Assembly (NCBI GenBank): GCA_028564675.1
Contig: JAOVVO010000004.1
Span: 62,001-126,000, forward strand
Direction of reading: 5' to 3'
DNA length: 64,000 nt
Source: Onchocerca lupi
Lineage: Eukaryota > Nematoda > Chromadorea > Rhabditida > Onchocercidae
Shown here: positions 12,001-23,420 of the stretch, piece by piece
Position numbering within the stretch: the first letter of the stretch is position 1
Layout: the number at the start of each line of letters is the position of its first letter
Notes under the pieces: model-generated
The model's database searches: none
What the model was told of the DNA's origin: nothing
What the model saw: the letters and a program-made list of their open reading frames with translations, nothing else
Made by a program: the position numbers and the translations under genes

Positions 12001-13204
12001 CATTGAGTACTGAGATGTGAGATTAGATTTATCAACTTAGATACAATCGATCACAGTTGTTTCTCAGTAGGTGCTCATGAAATTTTGCATATATAAATAT
12101 ATATATATATATGCTTTTAATGAAAAGCAGTGAAAATTGCTGTTTAGGTACTATTGTTTATTTCATCATTGATAGTAGTTGTGTGCAACAAATAGTATTC
12201 CATTTATACTCACTAAACATAAATTGAGCTTCAGTCTACTTGACATCTTTCTAAATCTGAATGATAAAGAAATTTGAATATCCTGACGTTATTAAATGAT
12301 TACTTAAAATCTGAAGAATTATTATATATCATAAAAAGATGCCGACAAAGATGAAAGAAAGCAAGAACCAAAATATTAAAAACTTATTATATTATTTAAA
12401 AGGTTATAGAAGTATTCTGTTTGAAAAAATTCAAAATTAGACATATGTGAGAGAATTTTGAACATTTCTAAAGAATCCTTTTTCAACACAGTTTTTTTCT
12501 TGAGGAAAGCATTTATGAAGCATCGATCTTATTATAAACAAAGCGATTCCTAGGAGAAATATCGTAAAACGGTTAAGAACAACTCTATGAATTTTATTCT
12601 TTTCTTTCCAAGTTCGGAATGATGGAAGAATGAGCATCAAGCGTCATCGTTTTTATAACTGTTCATCCCTTTTCTTTTCTCCTTCATCCACTTTTTTCGA
12701 AACATTTGGCTTTTCCGAAAACTTTTTATTTATTATTTTTTCCTTTAAATTATGAACCAAAAAAAAATATAATAATAGAACTTCTGTTATGATGTCGCTA
12801 TGAGATATTGTTACAACTATCCAATACCTTTTCGAAACTATCAATTGGCTTTCCTGTCTTTCTGTATCTCAAAAAAGAAATAAAGAATATTTTCCAGAAC
12901 AAATTGTGAAATAATTTAAAATAATTTATCGATATTTTCAAAAAAAAATTACGATTTCTAAAAAAATTTAACAGAGATTTGAAGCATCAAAAATAATGAT
13001 AATAATAATAGCATTAAGTTGACATTTGACACAGAAATGAAAATTAGCAAAGACTGATTGCAAAGAGTAAAATTCATTCTCAAAATCTGTTTATAAACAA
13101 TATTAAGCATAAAATTAGTGGAAAAAAATGAATTGCAACTTACCGATTGTATAGAATGATGCATGTGAGTAAAAGAGCAGAGCGGGCAGGATCGGCCACC
13201 ACAT
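6065..13204 (-). CDS. cab-1: CAB-1 / NPDC1 family single-pass neuronal membrane protein, complete
   Basis: NPDC1-family proteins are type I neuronal/vesicle membrane proteins; C. elegans CAB-1 binds the AEX-3 Rab exchange factor in synaptic signalling. Six exons join in phase: 13204-13144 (ATG), 8876-8781, 7893-7630, 7193-7127, 6961-6853 and 6259-6065 (TGA), total 792 nt, 263 aa. Residues 1-20 form a signal peptide (MWWPILPALLFYSHASFYTI). Next comes a polar region with an acidic patch (EYTESESNDEYDIDIE). Residues about 141-162 are the membrane span (AAAIVCMLGVVIGVATGSYY). The cytosolic tail carries KSKKKKGG, a QLHHYQQTKQK block, a Ser/Asp-rich acidic stretch and the family hallmark YECPGLAPTGDIEVQNPNF near the C-terminus. 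Family-typical N-terminal cysteines are absent from this model, so a missed exon in the 4.27 kb first intron is possible. Confidence 0.85.
7196..7222 (-). repeat. Homopolymer T27 (minus strand) at a cab-1 3' splice site
   Basis: Twenty-seven As on the plus strand read as a T27 tract ending directly in AG at the acceptor of the cab-1 membrane-span exon (exon starts at 7193). It acts as the polypyrimidine tract and is length-prone, so the base count may vary between individuals or be an assembly artefact. Confidence 0.85.
11167..11246. ncRNA. Candidate miRNA-like hairpin inside cab-1 intron 1
   Basis: Two 13-nt arms pair perfectly (GAACTTCTTGTTA at 11185-11197 with TAACAAGAAGTTC at 11216-11228) around an 18-nt AT loop. 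A second outer stem of 10 bp (AACTAATAAA at 11167 with TTTATTAGTT ending at 11246) lies beyond a partly mismatched internal loop. Length near 80 nt with a bulged duplex suits a pri-miRNA, but an inverted-repeat remnant is equally possible in AT-rich DNA. Strand undetermined. Confidence 0.3.
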
Positions 13205-14205
13205 GCCGTCCGCACCTCGTGATGACTACTTGGGCAAGTTGGAAATTTCCGTAAAACTCGAATGCGTTGGCAAGCTCTAAGTTAAAGTTAGTTGCGACTG
13301 AAGCTGCAATAGTAGTAAAATTATTCTCTCCTTTCGTGTATCGATCCTTGGAGACAGCTGAGCGGTGAATAAGAATGAGAAATATCGACATGGATTTGCG
13401 AACCATAGAAGCCTAACTCTCTCTCTGTTTATGCCTTTTTGACGTTATTTTAATAGTCTTAATAGACATGTATAGGAGGAAGATGAAAGTGTGTTTCGAG
13501 ATGTTTGGATGAAACGATTGAAAGGTTTTAATAAAATTATATTTGAAATTTGATGGCAAAATCAATCAGAGAGGAAGTAGTCCATCATTACTGTATGAGC
13601 CAACAATTGCTCTCTCAGAGATGAACTTGAAATGAACTTGTGCTTCATTATCCATCTCATTTTGATATATTTTCAATTCAAAGTTTGCACTTCACTGCAT
13701 TTGAACGGGACAATCGTCCGCAGTGACACATGCATGGCATGCAAATCAAAATGTTTCTCTGAAGTGCATTTTAAATTACAAACATTTGATTGCTGATTAG
13801 ATGAAGTTAAGTAAATTTATAAATCTCATTGATTAATGATCAGCAGCATTTTTCTACTGTCTAGCAAACAGAAATGATTCGCCAAGCTTTTTATTTGTTC
13901 ATTAATCTATGCATTCTTCTTTGCACTGTTTCTGTCGTTCTCTGTTTTGAATGGAATTTCTTGAATAAAGAAATAAAAATTAAAGTTATTACCAAATAGA
14001 AAGAAAAACAAAGATATTGAGATTTTCTTAGGAAATTTGTTAATAAATCTGCAACTAATTTCTAGAAAAAGCACCATTTGAAATTTCAGTTTACATTTTG
14101 CGAAGTTTTAAAACATTTTTTCTCTTGCCTATGACCGCAAAAAGATTACGAAATACTATAAAAGATAATAAAATGATGTGTCATTTTGATGCGTCCTTAC
14201 AAATT

Positions 14206-14269
14206 TCTGTTTATTTTGGCTTCATAAGCAATGGCAGTAGCCATTGATTGTGAAGCCAAAATAAACAGA
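14206..14269. ncRNA. Candidate miRNA precursor or miniature inverted repeat, 64-nt near-perfect hairpin
   Basis: Outer arms of 19 nt pair perfectly (CTGTTTATTTTGGCTTCA at 14207-14224 with TGAAGCCAAAATAAACAG at 14251-14268, plus one flanking A-T pair). After a partly paired 4x4 internal loop, inner arms CAATGGC (14229-14235) and GCCATTG (14240-14246) pair around the tetraloop AGTA. Size and shape suit an animal miRNA precursor about 1 kb upstream of cab-1. Perfect pairing could instead mean a young palindrome. Confidence 0.4.
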
Positions 14270-17125
14270 TGCTGAAATAACCAAACTAATGCCAACATAG
14301 ATTTTCATTAATTTGAAAATCTCATTACTGCAAGAGAATACATAAATGCTCTATGAAATTAATAGAGGTTATATCGATCTTTGCCATTCTCAGAAAGTGC
14401 TTTTTTCAAGAGATTCACAAAAATTCATCTCTTTCGATGAATTAATGCTAACATAACGATATATTATTAAATTTTCAAATGCTGTTGAAATATCATATTT
14501 ATATTGCAGCTGTAATCTTAAGCCTCAACAATATGATCATTTTAAATTCAAAAAAATAAATAAATAAAATTGGTTTATCATCCTATTTTAGATAATGTGC
14601 AAGGGATGGATATCCAGATATATCCAGGAGAAAGAAAACGATTTCATTGAATTTAAGCTGTCGTTGTGTGACGGATATAGCAGGATGAAAATAAGGAGAG
14701 CAAAACAAGCAAACTTTGAATTTCTGAACTTGAATGGGATCCTAGAAGTCAGCATTAGCAAATTGAAACTTAGACAATCCGGATAGCAATAAATTTATTT
14801 GCATTATACATCATTTTTCAGGAGGGATTTTTAATTTAAAATTTAAGTAATCTGATTTTTTTGAGAAGAAATTCGAATATTTGAAGTTTTTTTGCAAGAG
14901 TTAATATTTACGATAATATTAATTATTTAAAATATAATTTAATTATATCGATAACTAATTATCGGGTCAATGAAAAACTCAGTTAATTATTATTTTTTTT
15001 CGTCTCAGCAAAGAATGAAATGTCAAATGAGGCAGAATATAATGGCGAATTTAATTAATTTGAGGAGAGGACAACCAGTGATGTCTACATCTCGTTCTGA
15101 TAAATTGCTATTGACTTAGAAATATCTTTGAATATTCCCCTTGTCCAACGATCATCATATATAATTGTTTGACAATTTCGTATTATCATTACCGATTAAA
15201 TAAATTAGAAAATTACATCCATGAAGCTATCGTAAGTTAAATGACTCATGTGATGAAAAAGAAATTACCATTGAGAAAAATTAGAGATCAGAATTTCCGC
15301 ATGAAAACGGTTCAAACTCTGGCAGTGTTTGGCAAATAACGGATCGCCTATTCAAGTTTTATTTTCCGATCTGGCGGGATGATAAAATAATGGATATTGA
15401 GCGCCCTTTTCAAATCAGTTGTAATGCGCCTGTCCAGCTTAAGCTATTGTTCATACTAGCAAGAAGTTCGCTTTCCCTCTGCTTTCTTCTCATCTTTCCA
15501 TTAAGATTTAATTGGAACATTTCTTTAATGACGGCATAAGTGCGAAATGCATCGGAAATATATTTGGAAGCAAACATTTTTACATGAGAATAAAAATGTT
15601 TGATATCGAGATGCAGCAAAATCAGATGTTAGAAATGGAAAGCCATCTGCTTAGAAGTTCTTGCTGAACTGATTGAATACATGTCGCGAATGCATCTTCT
15701 TGTGATCTACTGATCAGAAAATTGTGTTTTGATGATTTGCTTGCTTGATCTTTTATTCATCGACAAACATTGATGAATCGAACATCTTCATGCTCCTCGA
15801 ATCCTTAGCTTAATTTTCAAAACATAACGTATTTGCCAATAGTCACAGTAGTTTATTGAAAAATATTAGTGATGAATGACTGAGACAAATCTCCCAATAA
15901 AAAACATTTTTCTAGTTCCTTTGTTATTCTGCCCACTTTTTGTACGTTAATTATACCATAGTATTTATTGCCTTCAAAAAATTAACTTGCGATTCTTAAG
16001 CTTTTTCTAATTGTTATGTAATTGCCTTTCATTCTTTTCATCCTTCAGTTTTTTTTTTCTGTACGAAAGCTTTGACATTCTTATTCAAAAGGATGTTAAA
16101 TTCCACCATCTTTTTGATTGGCAAATTATCTCACTTGATACACAATTTTTTTACAATCATGTCATCTTTAAGATTAGGATTCAATAATAATTAATACAGG
16201 AATTGGATAGACTTCTGAATAAAACCTCCAAAAGGAACGCCAGATCTAAAAGGAGCAAAATCGATAAAATCAATAATTGATAATTCCCCATTGCAAAATT
16301 ATTTAAGCATTCCATAAATGGTAATAAATGATGGAATTCTATAATAATGTTTAATTCCCGTTATTGATGAATGAAATCAGGCATCTACATGGTCAGATCT
16401 CGGAATTTTACGATACTTGCTTGTCTTCGATCATCGAATTCTCGCAAATTTTCGCTGTGTCCACCAAACAGCTACCGAAAGAGAATGCACAAAGATACGC
16501 TGATAATATATAATAGAAAAGCCGAAAACGTCGCACAATTGACACATCTAATTTGTATCATTCAATTTTAATGCATCCAACGACTACTTTTTTTTCTGTC
16601 AAGTCTCAAGTTTATCCGACTTGCCGCATTTTCAATAATTTTACTTTAAAGAAGGGATAACGGTGGTTGGAAGGATGAAGAGTCACAAATGTGCATAAGC
16701 CTTATTTTTATTGAATCATTCCAAAGGATTTCAATCGAATCAATTGTATTTTTAATTAATTCATTCTCATTGTATGTATAAACTATCGTTTGTATTCCAT
16801 TCATTTTATCACTCAAAAATTTTTAGCAGAATAATTTCCAATAGGAAAATTAGGTCACTGTCCTTTTCTTGTATTGATTAAATGAGGAGCAAACAGATAT
16901 AAACAGACATTCTACCTGAGTTTATCAGTGAATAGAGATCAATTTTAGGAGTGAGTGATTATGCGCTCATATCTCTTTGCAATCACTGGTGTTGCAATTC
17001 TTCCTTAATTGCCAGTGCTGCATGCTGCAGGTGATTATTGATATTGCCAGTATTACTGCTATTACATATCATCAAAGCTCGAAGCTTAGTTATCTGCAAA
17101 TTGGAAAGAACGTTATTAGTTTGGT

Positions 17126-18211
17126 ATGGTCTCTATTGTGCGGCGTTTTCTGCTTTTCTATTTGTATATTGTCGGCATATCTTTATGCATACCTCTCTCA
17201 GTAGCTATCTGGTGGATACGGCGAAAATTTGACGAGAAGTCAGTGGCTGGAGACAAACAGGTATCGTAAAATTCCGAAATCTGACTGCGTAGATATCTGA
17301 TTTCATTCATCGATAACGGGAAATTAAAAATTGTTATTATGGGATCTCATCATTCATATCATTTATGGAATATTTAAATTAGTTTTGCAATGGGAAATCA
17401 TCAACTACTAGTTTTATCGATTTTATTCTTTTTAGAATCATATGTTCTTTTTGGTAGGTTATATTTAGAAGTCCATCCAATTCCTATATCAATTATTGTT
17501 GAATCTTAATTCCAAAGATGATATGATTACGAAAAAGTTGTGCATTGAGAAAAATATTTTGCCAGTCAAAAAGATGGGTAGAATTTAGCAGCCTTTGAAT
17601 AAGGATGGCGAACTTTTCATACTAAGTTATAATGTAAATAATGGTCCTGAATTCAGCTGCTGAAATCTCCCAAGTATTATCAGCAACGGTAAATTAGGAT
17701 TTGTAATAAGTTTAATAGCTTAAGAAATCCAAGTGTAAGAAGCACTAGGCCAAATCTATTCTTCGATCATTTCTGATGTTTAATTCAATTCAGTTAAAAT
17801 TTTGTTTACAAATGGTTTTTTTTCTCACTGGAAGATATTATTTTCTTTAAAAAAAAAAGAACAAATGTGCTCTACTAACATGTTTTCATCTGATAAATAT
17901 TAAATCAGAACACGCTGTTTTCGTTTAAGAAATGGAAAGGCGAGATACAACCAAACTTTCTAACAAGTAAGTTACAGATAGTGAGATTTATTTGCTTTAG
18001 AACAGTTATTGAGCAACAGATTGCAATGATAATCAGTTCTTCAAAAAATCCCGCAAATCAACAATCGAAAAACAATGATTTTAACATATCTACAGAAGAA
18101 AGTCAAAAGTTTTGTTTCATATCAAAAAACCATTTGACCAGTGATCTCAATATTGCTTTGATTTTCGGAATACTTGAATATTTCAAGTCATCTGATTATT
18201 CTACTCCATAA
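17126..18211 (+). CDS. Hypothetical membrane-anchored protein, tentative two-exon model
   Basis: Exon 17126-17260 starts at an ATG preceded in frame by a stop, encodes 45 codons with basic MVSIVRR, a long hydrophobic span through LSVAIWW and then the polar RRKFDEKSVAGDKQ, and ends at CAG-GTATCG: a classic signal-anchor first exon. Its phase-0 donor is compatible with an acceptor (GTTACAG) near 17976 followed by an open frame to a stop at 18211. The first exon is the better half; the second has ordinary AT-rich composition. No family recognised and no later exon found; it does not join ALG2 in phase. Confidence 0.28.
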
Positions 18212-20861
18212 ACCGTTTTAATAAAACAAAAAGATATGCTATTGAAAAAGACAGCGAAAGAAGAGGAAGTCGATGTGACCATAATTTAAGTTTTTGAGGT
18301 ATGCAATTTTCTTTTCTAATTCAGAGCTTTGATTTGACTATGTCACTATTCTAATGTTAGCTTTTTTGCTCAACCATCTTATCGTCGGAAATTCGGCCAT
18401 AAAAGCTCCATAAAACATCATAAGTGAACTATTGAAAACTTTTTGTTGAAAAGAAAATTAACGATATGAATATATGAACTACTTTACATTGGTCCCATAC
18501 AGATGACATGTCGGGACACGAAAGAAAGAATTTTGAATTTTGAAATCTGCACCTTGATGATACAAAAAGAGTTTTCGCACAATGGATATTTTCCTTCCCT
18601 CAACATTGCCTCGAACTTAATGCGCAGATAAGTGAAAATGAAAAAATAAATTATAAGCAAAATCACACTCAATGCACAATTTGCAGTATATTTGATATTA
18701 ATGAAAAAATTCTAACGGAACGGTTTTAAAAGAATGATGTCAGATGCAAATTGCATGAAGGATTGATTAACCACAGTATTTTCTAAACTTTCTATGATTT
18801 AGATACAGCAATAAAATCTTCACGAAAGACTCCATCACTATAAATAATCAATGTTCAAAATTTTATATGGGTGAAATGAGAAGTAGCAAATAGAAAGGTT
18901 AAGAAACATATTCCAGACATTATCACTGAAACGCACAACAGATCTAAGCTGATTACATATATGACTTTTGTAATTTGATAACATTTGAAATGAATTGCTG
19001 ACTTAGAGTAAAAACTTCAGATAAAAGAAATGAAAGAGATTTTGAATGCCAAGGATTGCAATGTGTCACTAAACTCTAAAACTTCGAAGATTATTAAATT
19101 CGTCCACTCCTCTCAATCCACTTGGTGAATTTTGTTGTCAGTGTATTGTGATGCTTCAAACTTTGGACAATATTTTCCATCAGACTGTTCTTCATTTTGC
19201 GAATATATTTTAACATCTACATCATTATTGCTTAATCCATTTCTTTAGCTTTTATTTATTCAGAATTACTTTCATTTATGTTACTTCAAATTTTTCAAAT
19301 GGAATACTTTGATAATTTGCGATTAAATTTCAATGATCAATGAAAAATAATGTGAAAAAAGATTAAAAAATCATAGTTCAAAAACAAAGAACATATATCT
19401 TATTTGCACTAAACTGATATCCATTACTTTTTTGCTGGCTAAATTGACAGCGTTGACCTCCGATGTTACTGTTCATATCAGTAGGCTCATTTAAATTTTT
19501 TTTCTTTTTTTTGGAAGAAATATTTCGAATAAATTCATTTCCATTTTTTTGCAATTTTTTTGTATCTTATATTCTTATTTTCAATAAACTGACTTATTTT
19601 AGTACAAACTCATTATATAAATAATTAATTTATATCCAGAACTTTCTGATACTTCACATAATACTTAATTTACCAAAGAAATTTTAATTACTCACCGTTA
19701 TAGTGCATTCTTGCTTCTTATACAATTCTGAACCTGATATTTGAGTCTTGCTTCCGGTCTTACCTTCTAATATGCTTTTTTGAATCCAAAAAATTCTTGC
19801 GCATATTTATAGATGTTGAAAGGAAGAATGATAAAGATTGAGCTTCTAATTATTCGCTGCACAATTTCATTTTTACATTATAAATATTACAAATTTTTAA
19901 GCTTCAGGAAAAATGTTTGGGATGTTTTATTAGATATTTGATAAGTGAATCCTATTCCATAGGAATAGAGAAGTTTCCGAATTTTAACCTGTTAATCTTG
20001 GCCAATTATGCTTATACCAATAATATTTACCATTGTGCTAATAATATTTCCGAAACTTCTCTAACCCAAGAATCATAAGACCAACCATTCATTTATTTCC
20101 CCTCTTTTGTTACCATGTTCTCATCATTGCGAGCGTTTCGAGCGATGTTATTTCTCTTGAATTTGTCAAAATCTCATTATGCTGTAACCTATACATCTAT
20201 CAATTCAGTCATGTCTTTACTGGAAATGCAAAAATGTTCTATAAACAGGTGACAAAGAAGCGACTGATTGTTGAAACTTCAAATTAAAAAAAAATTGTTA
20301 GCATATTTTAAATAGCATAATTCGCCCAAAAAGATAGATTTTAAAACAGCACCTATATCGATTTTCACACAAACCGTACAGATTTTGCGAAACTTTACTG
20401 TGATCTGCAACATGAACACCAACGAAATCTCGTTCTCGTTAGTATGCAAGTAATTTCGAACAATGGATATGAGGAGAAAGGAGGAGTTGAAATTTCATTG
20501 TTACAGATTTGTAAAAAATATTATTTAGATTGAGGGGAAGACAAAAAGACTTGAACAAAATAATAACAAACAAAGATATAGGAAAAAAAGTGACAAAAAA
20601 GAAGTGATAAAAAAAAGATTCGTGTTATGTTAATAAGTATCGCTTGCACTTTATATCAGATTTTACAAATCGGATATTTCGGAATATTACTGGTGATATT
20701 TTAATTCTGAAGAAGGATTTAAACCTTAGTAAGTGATTATTCCCTCCTTTTATTCTCTAGGTAATTATCATTATCATTATCACTAATATATCAACGAAAA
20801 ATTTTTCTTAGTATCGATAAGCATTTACATTATGCAAATGTTTTTACAAGTGATTTAAGTC

Positions 20862-23381
20862 ATGCTCGTCGTCATCTTGCATCCTGAGCAATGGAACGGT
20901 GGCTCCGACCGATGTACACTCGGGATGATTAAACATTTTGTTGAACTGGGACACCGTGTTATTTGGTACACTACGATGATCGATTGCTATTGGAGTTCTG
21001 AATCATTCGATCTTGTGGGTTAGTCTTTTCTATTGCAATTTCTTATCAGTCTACGACCAGTATATTGTCCATTTTAAATTTACATAAATTTGGCTGTAGT
21101 CATGCAGTTGATACTTTCATATTCAAATACTTAATTGAAGAAACACAAATTTACAAATGGATGAAAACACCAGGACAGGCTTTAAATATTGAAATACATA
21201 GAAGAGGACGAAACTGAACTCATTAGTGACCAAACACATCAATAAACAATGCTAGACAATGTTGCATGAAATATAGGAAGGAAAAAAGAAAGAATCATAG
21301 ACATAAATTCTTAAATTAATTGTAATTAAATTTCAAACTAAGAAAAAGAAAGCTACTGAAAATATTATTTGAATGATATAGAATCTCTAAATGGACAAGA
21401 GAAATTAAAATAAGAAGTTAATAAGCTTACTGTTAAAATGTTATTTGCTGTGGCAAAAATGAACCAAAAAATTATGAAGTACAGAAAATTTAACGAAATT
21501 CATTTGCTTCTGATTACTATAAGAGGGATGACTGTAGCAAACGTTTATATTTAAACCATCAATCAATTATAGAACTTTAATTATATCTTTTTGTCCTTCG
21601 TGTTGCTTCCCAATGTATCTGTATTATATTAAGAAGAATTATCTATGATTGCTGCAGTCTATTTATATAAATAAAAATGTTAATATTTGCTATTCTAAAT
21701 CTTAAATTTCCGCAAGTTCTTCACCGACTGTTTTGAAATTTTCACACAAATTGCATTCGAATAGGAGCGCATTTTAGTGAGCGGACTGAATCTAATGATC
21801 ACGTCTACTTTCTCCAATATAGTGGGCGCGGCCTTGATATGCAACACTCGATATTCCACACAAAAGTAAGCGCGAGTGAATAGCACGTTGTTCGAATGAG
21901 CGATAGCTTTAGTATTAAAGACGAGGGCTTATTGACGCGGTATCGCGGGTAAAGACTGCTAGCATGTGGCAGAAACTGGAAGTACCGGTTCGTTGCAAGA
22001 CTGATAAGGGCATAGGATTCATATTCACTGTAGTGCCTTTTCGTTTATTTGTTAATTTGTGAGGAATGTAGTTGCATCGCAGAAATGTCGAGGTCACGAC
22101 AGCGTATAATGGAATTTTTCGTTCAAACAATTTATGGATTATCTTTCTGACTTCTAACACTAGATCGCGCGCTTTGTCGAATTTTCAGAGAGATAATTCA
22201 CAAAGAGGTTTGTTTGTTCATGTTAAAAGAGGAAATAAGAGCAGCTGATTTTTTGATTTTCACCATGAAAGTCCGTCTGTTATCCTTCGTCCTGATTACT
22301 AACCTTTTGTATGATTTATATGTTGTAAGCCTCCGCCCATTTTCACCACCAAGAATTATCCGTATAAAAAGGAGCTTTTCGAATTAACCAACTGCGTGTC
22401 TTCGATCAGTCTACAATAGCAGTGTCTTTAACAGCCAATGTCAACAGGATCAGCATCGGCCGCAGTTCAATCCCAGTTAAAATTCGAAGGTGATTTCGAC
22501 AGCCCGAGCGACAGTTGAGCAAGAGTAATAGCAGTGGTGGAGCGAAAAGAAAGACAATCACAACAATCAAATATTTGTCAATATCTTCTATTATTTCCCG
22601 TATATTGTTTATTTAATGCTTACTATTATATAAGCGTGATATTATGTATAGTATCGCAAAAGACTAATAAAGCCTATTGCTGACTTCGCCGAGTCACAAT
22701 AGCTAGAAGAAAGCAGTTTCCAATCTAACCAGACTATAAACCAAAGTACAAACTATCAGACAATTCTCCCCAACATAGGGAAAATCATGGTATGCAAGGA
22801 ATATTAAAGTTCAAATAACGTGACATATTTTAAAGGGACCAAAAAGCTGTAAGGATAAATATTTTTATCTCCAAAACTCTCCGATTCACAAAAAACAAAG
22901 TTAGATAATCAATCAGAGGGCAACATGCTGGAGGAAAGAAAGTTCCGAAAGATTCAAAAGATCAGGACTTTGGAGCTTGAACCAGTTTTAGTCATACAAT
23001 TGACGGCAGCAGAAGTTCTACTCCAAGTATAGTCACAGATTAATTTCGAAAGCACGTCGACAATAAACCTGCTTTAGTTCATCCAAACAATGTCTCACAG
23101 AAAATCACACTTAGTTAGTCGTGTTACGGAGCGGAAACATTGCGACGATTAATCGCAAATCAAACTGAGGAAGAGCGAGCATCAAAGCGAAACAGATAAA
23201 GAATGACTCAAATAAGTGTCGAGAAAGCAGCAGAGATTAAAAATCTTAATTCTCTGGAAGTTCTTACTGATTGCAAAGAACTTTTGGAGATTTAATATTT
23301 GGAACAAACAAAAATTTATATTCTTATTTACATAAACTAACTAAACTCGGCCACATGTTGCCACAGCAACGTCATAGAAAT

Positions 23382-23420
<39 letters not shown>

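Larger units (their letters stand above)
13205..20861. other. Gene-poor 7.7 kb between cab-1 and ALG2
   Basis: Apart from the 14.2 kb hairpin and one hypothetical exon pair at 17-18 kb, I find no exon chain on either strand. There is a candidate degenerate inverted-repeat element at about 19945-20065, with arms AGAGAAGTTTCCGA and TCCGAAACTTCTCT differing at one pair, plus a short palindrome CTATTCCATAGGAATAG. The interval holds the cab-1 upstream region and the ALG2 promoter side. Confidence 0.45.
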
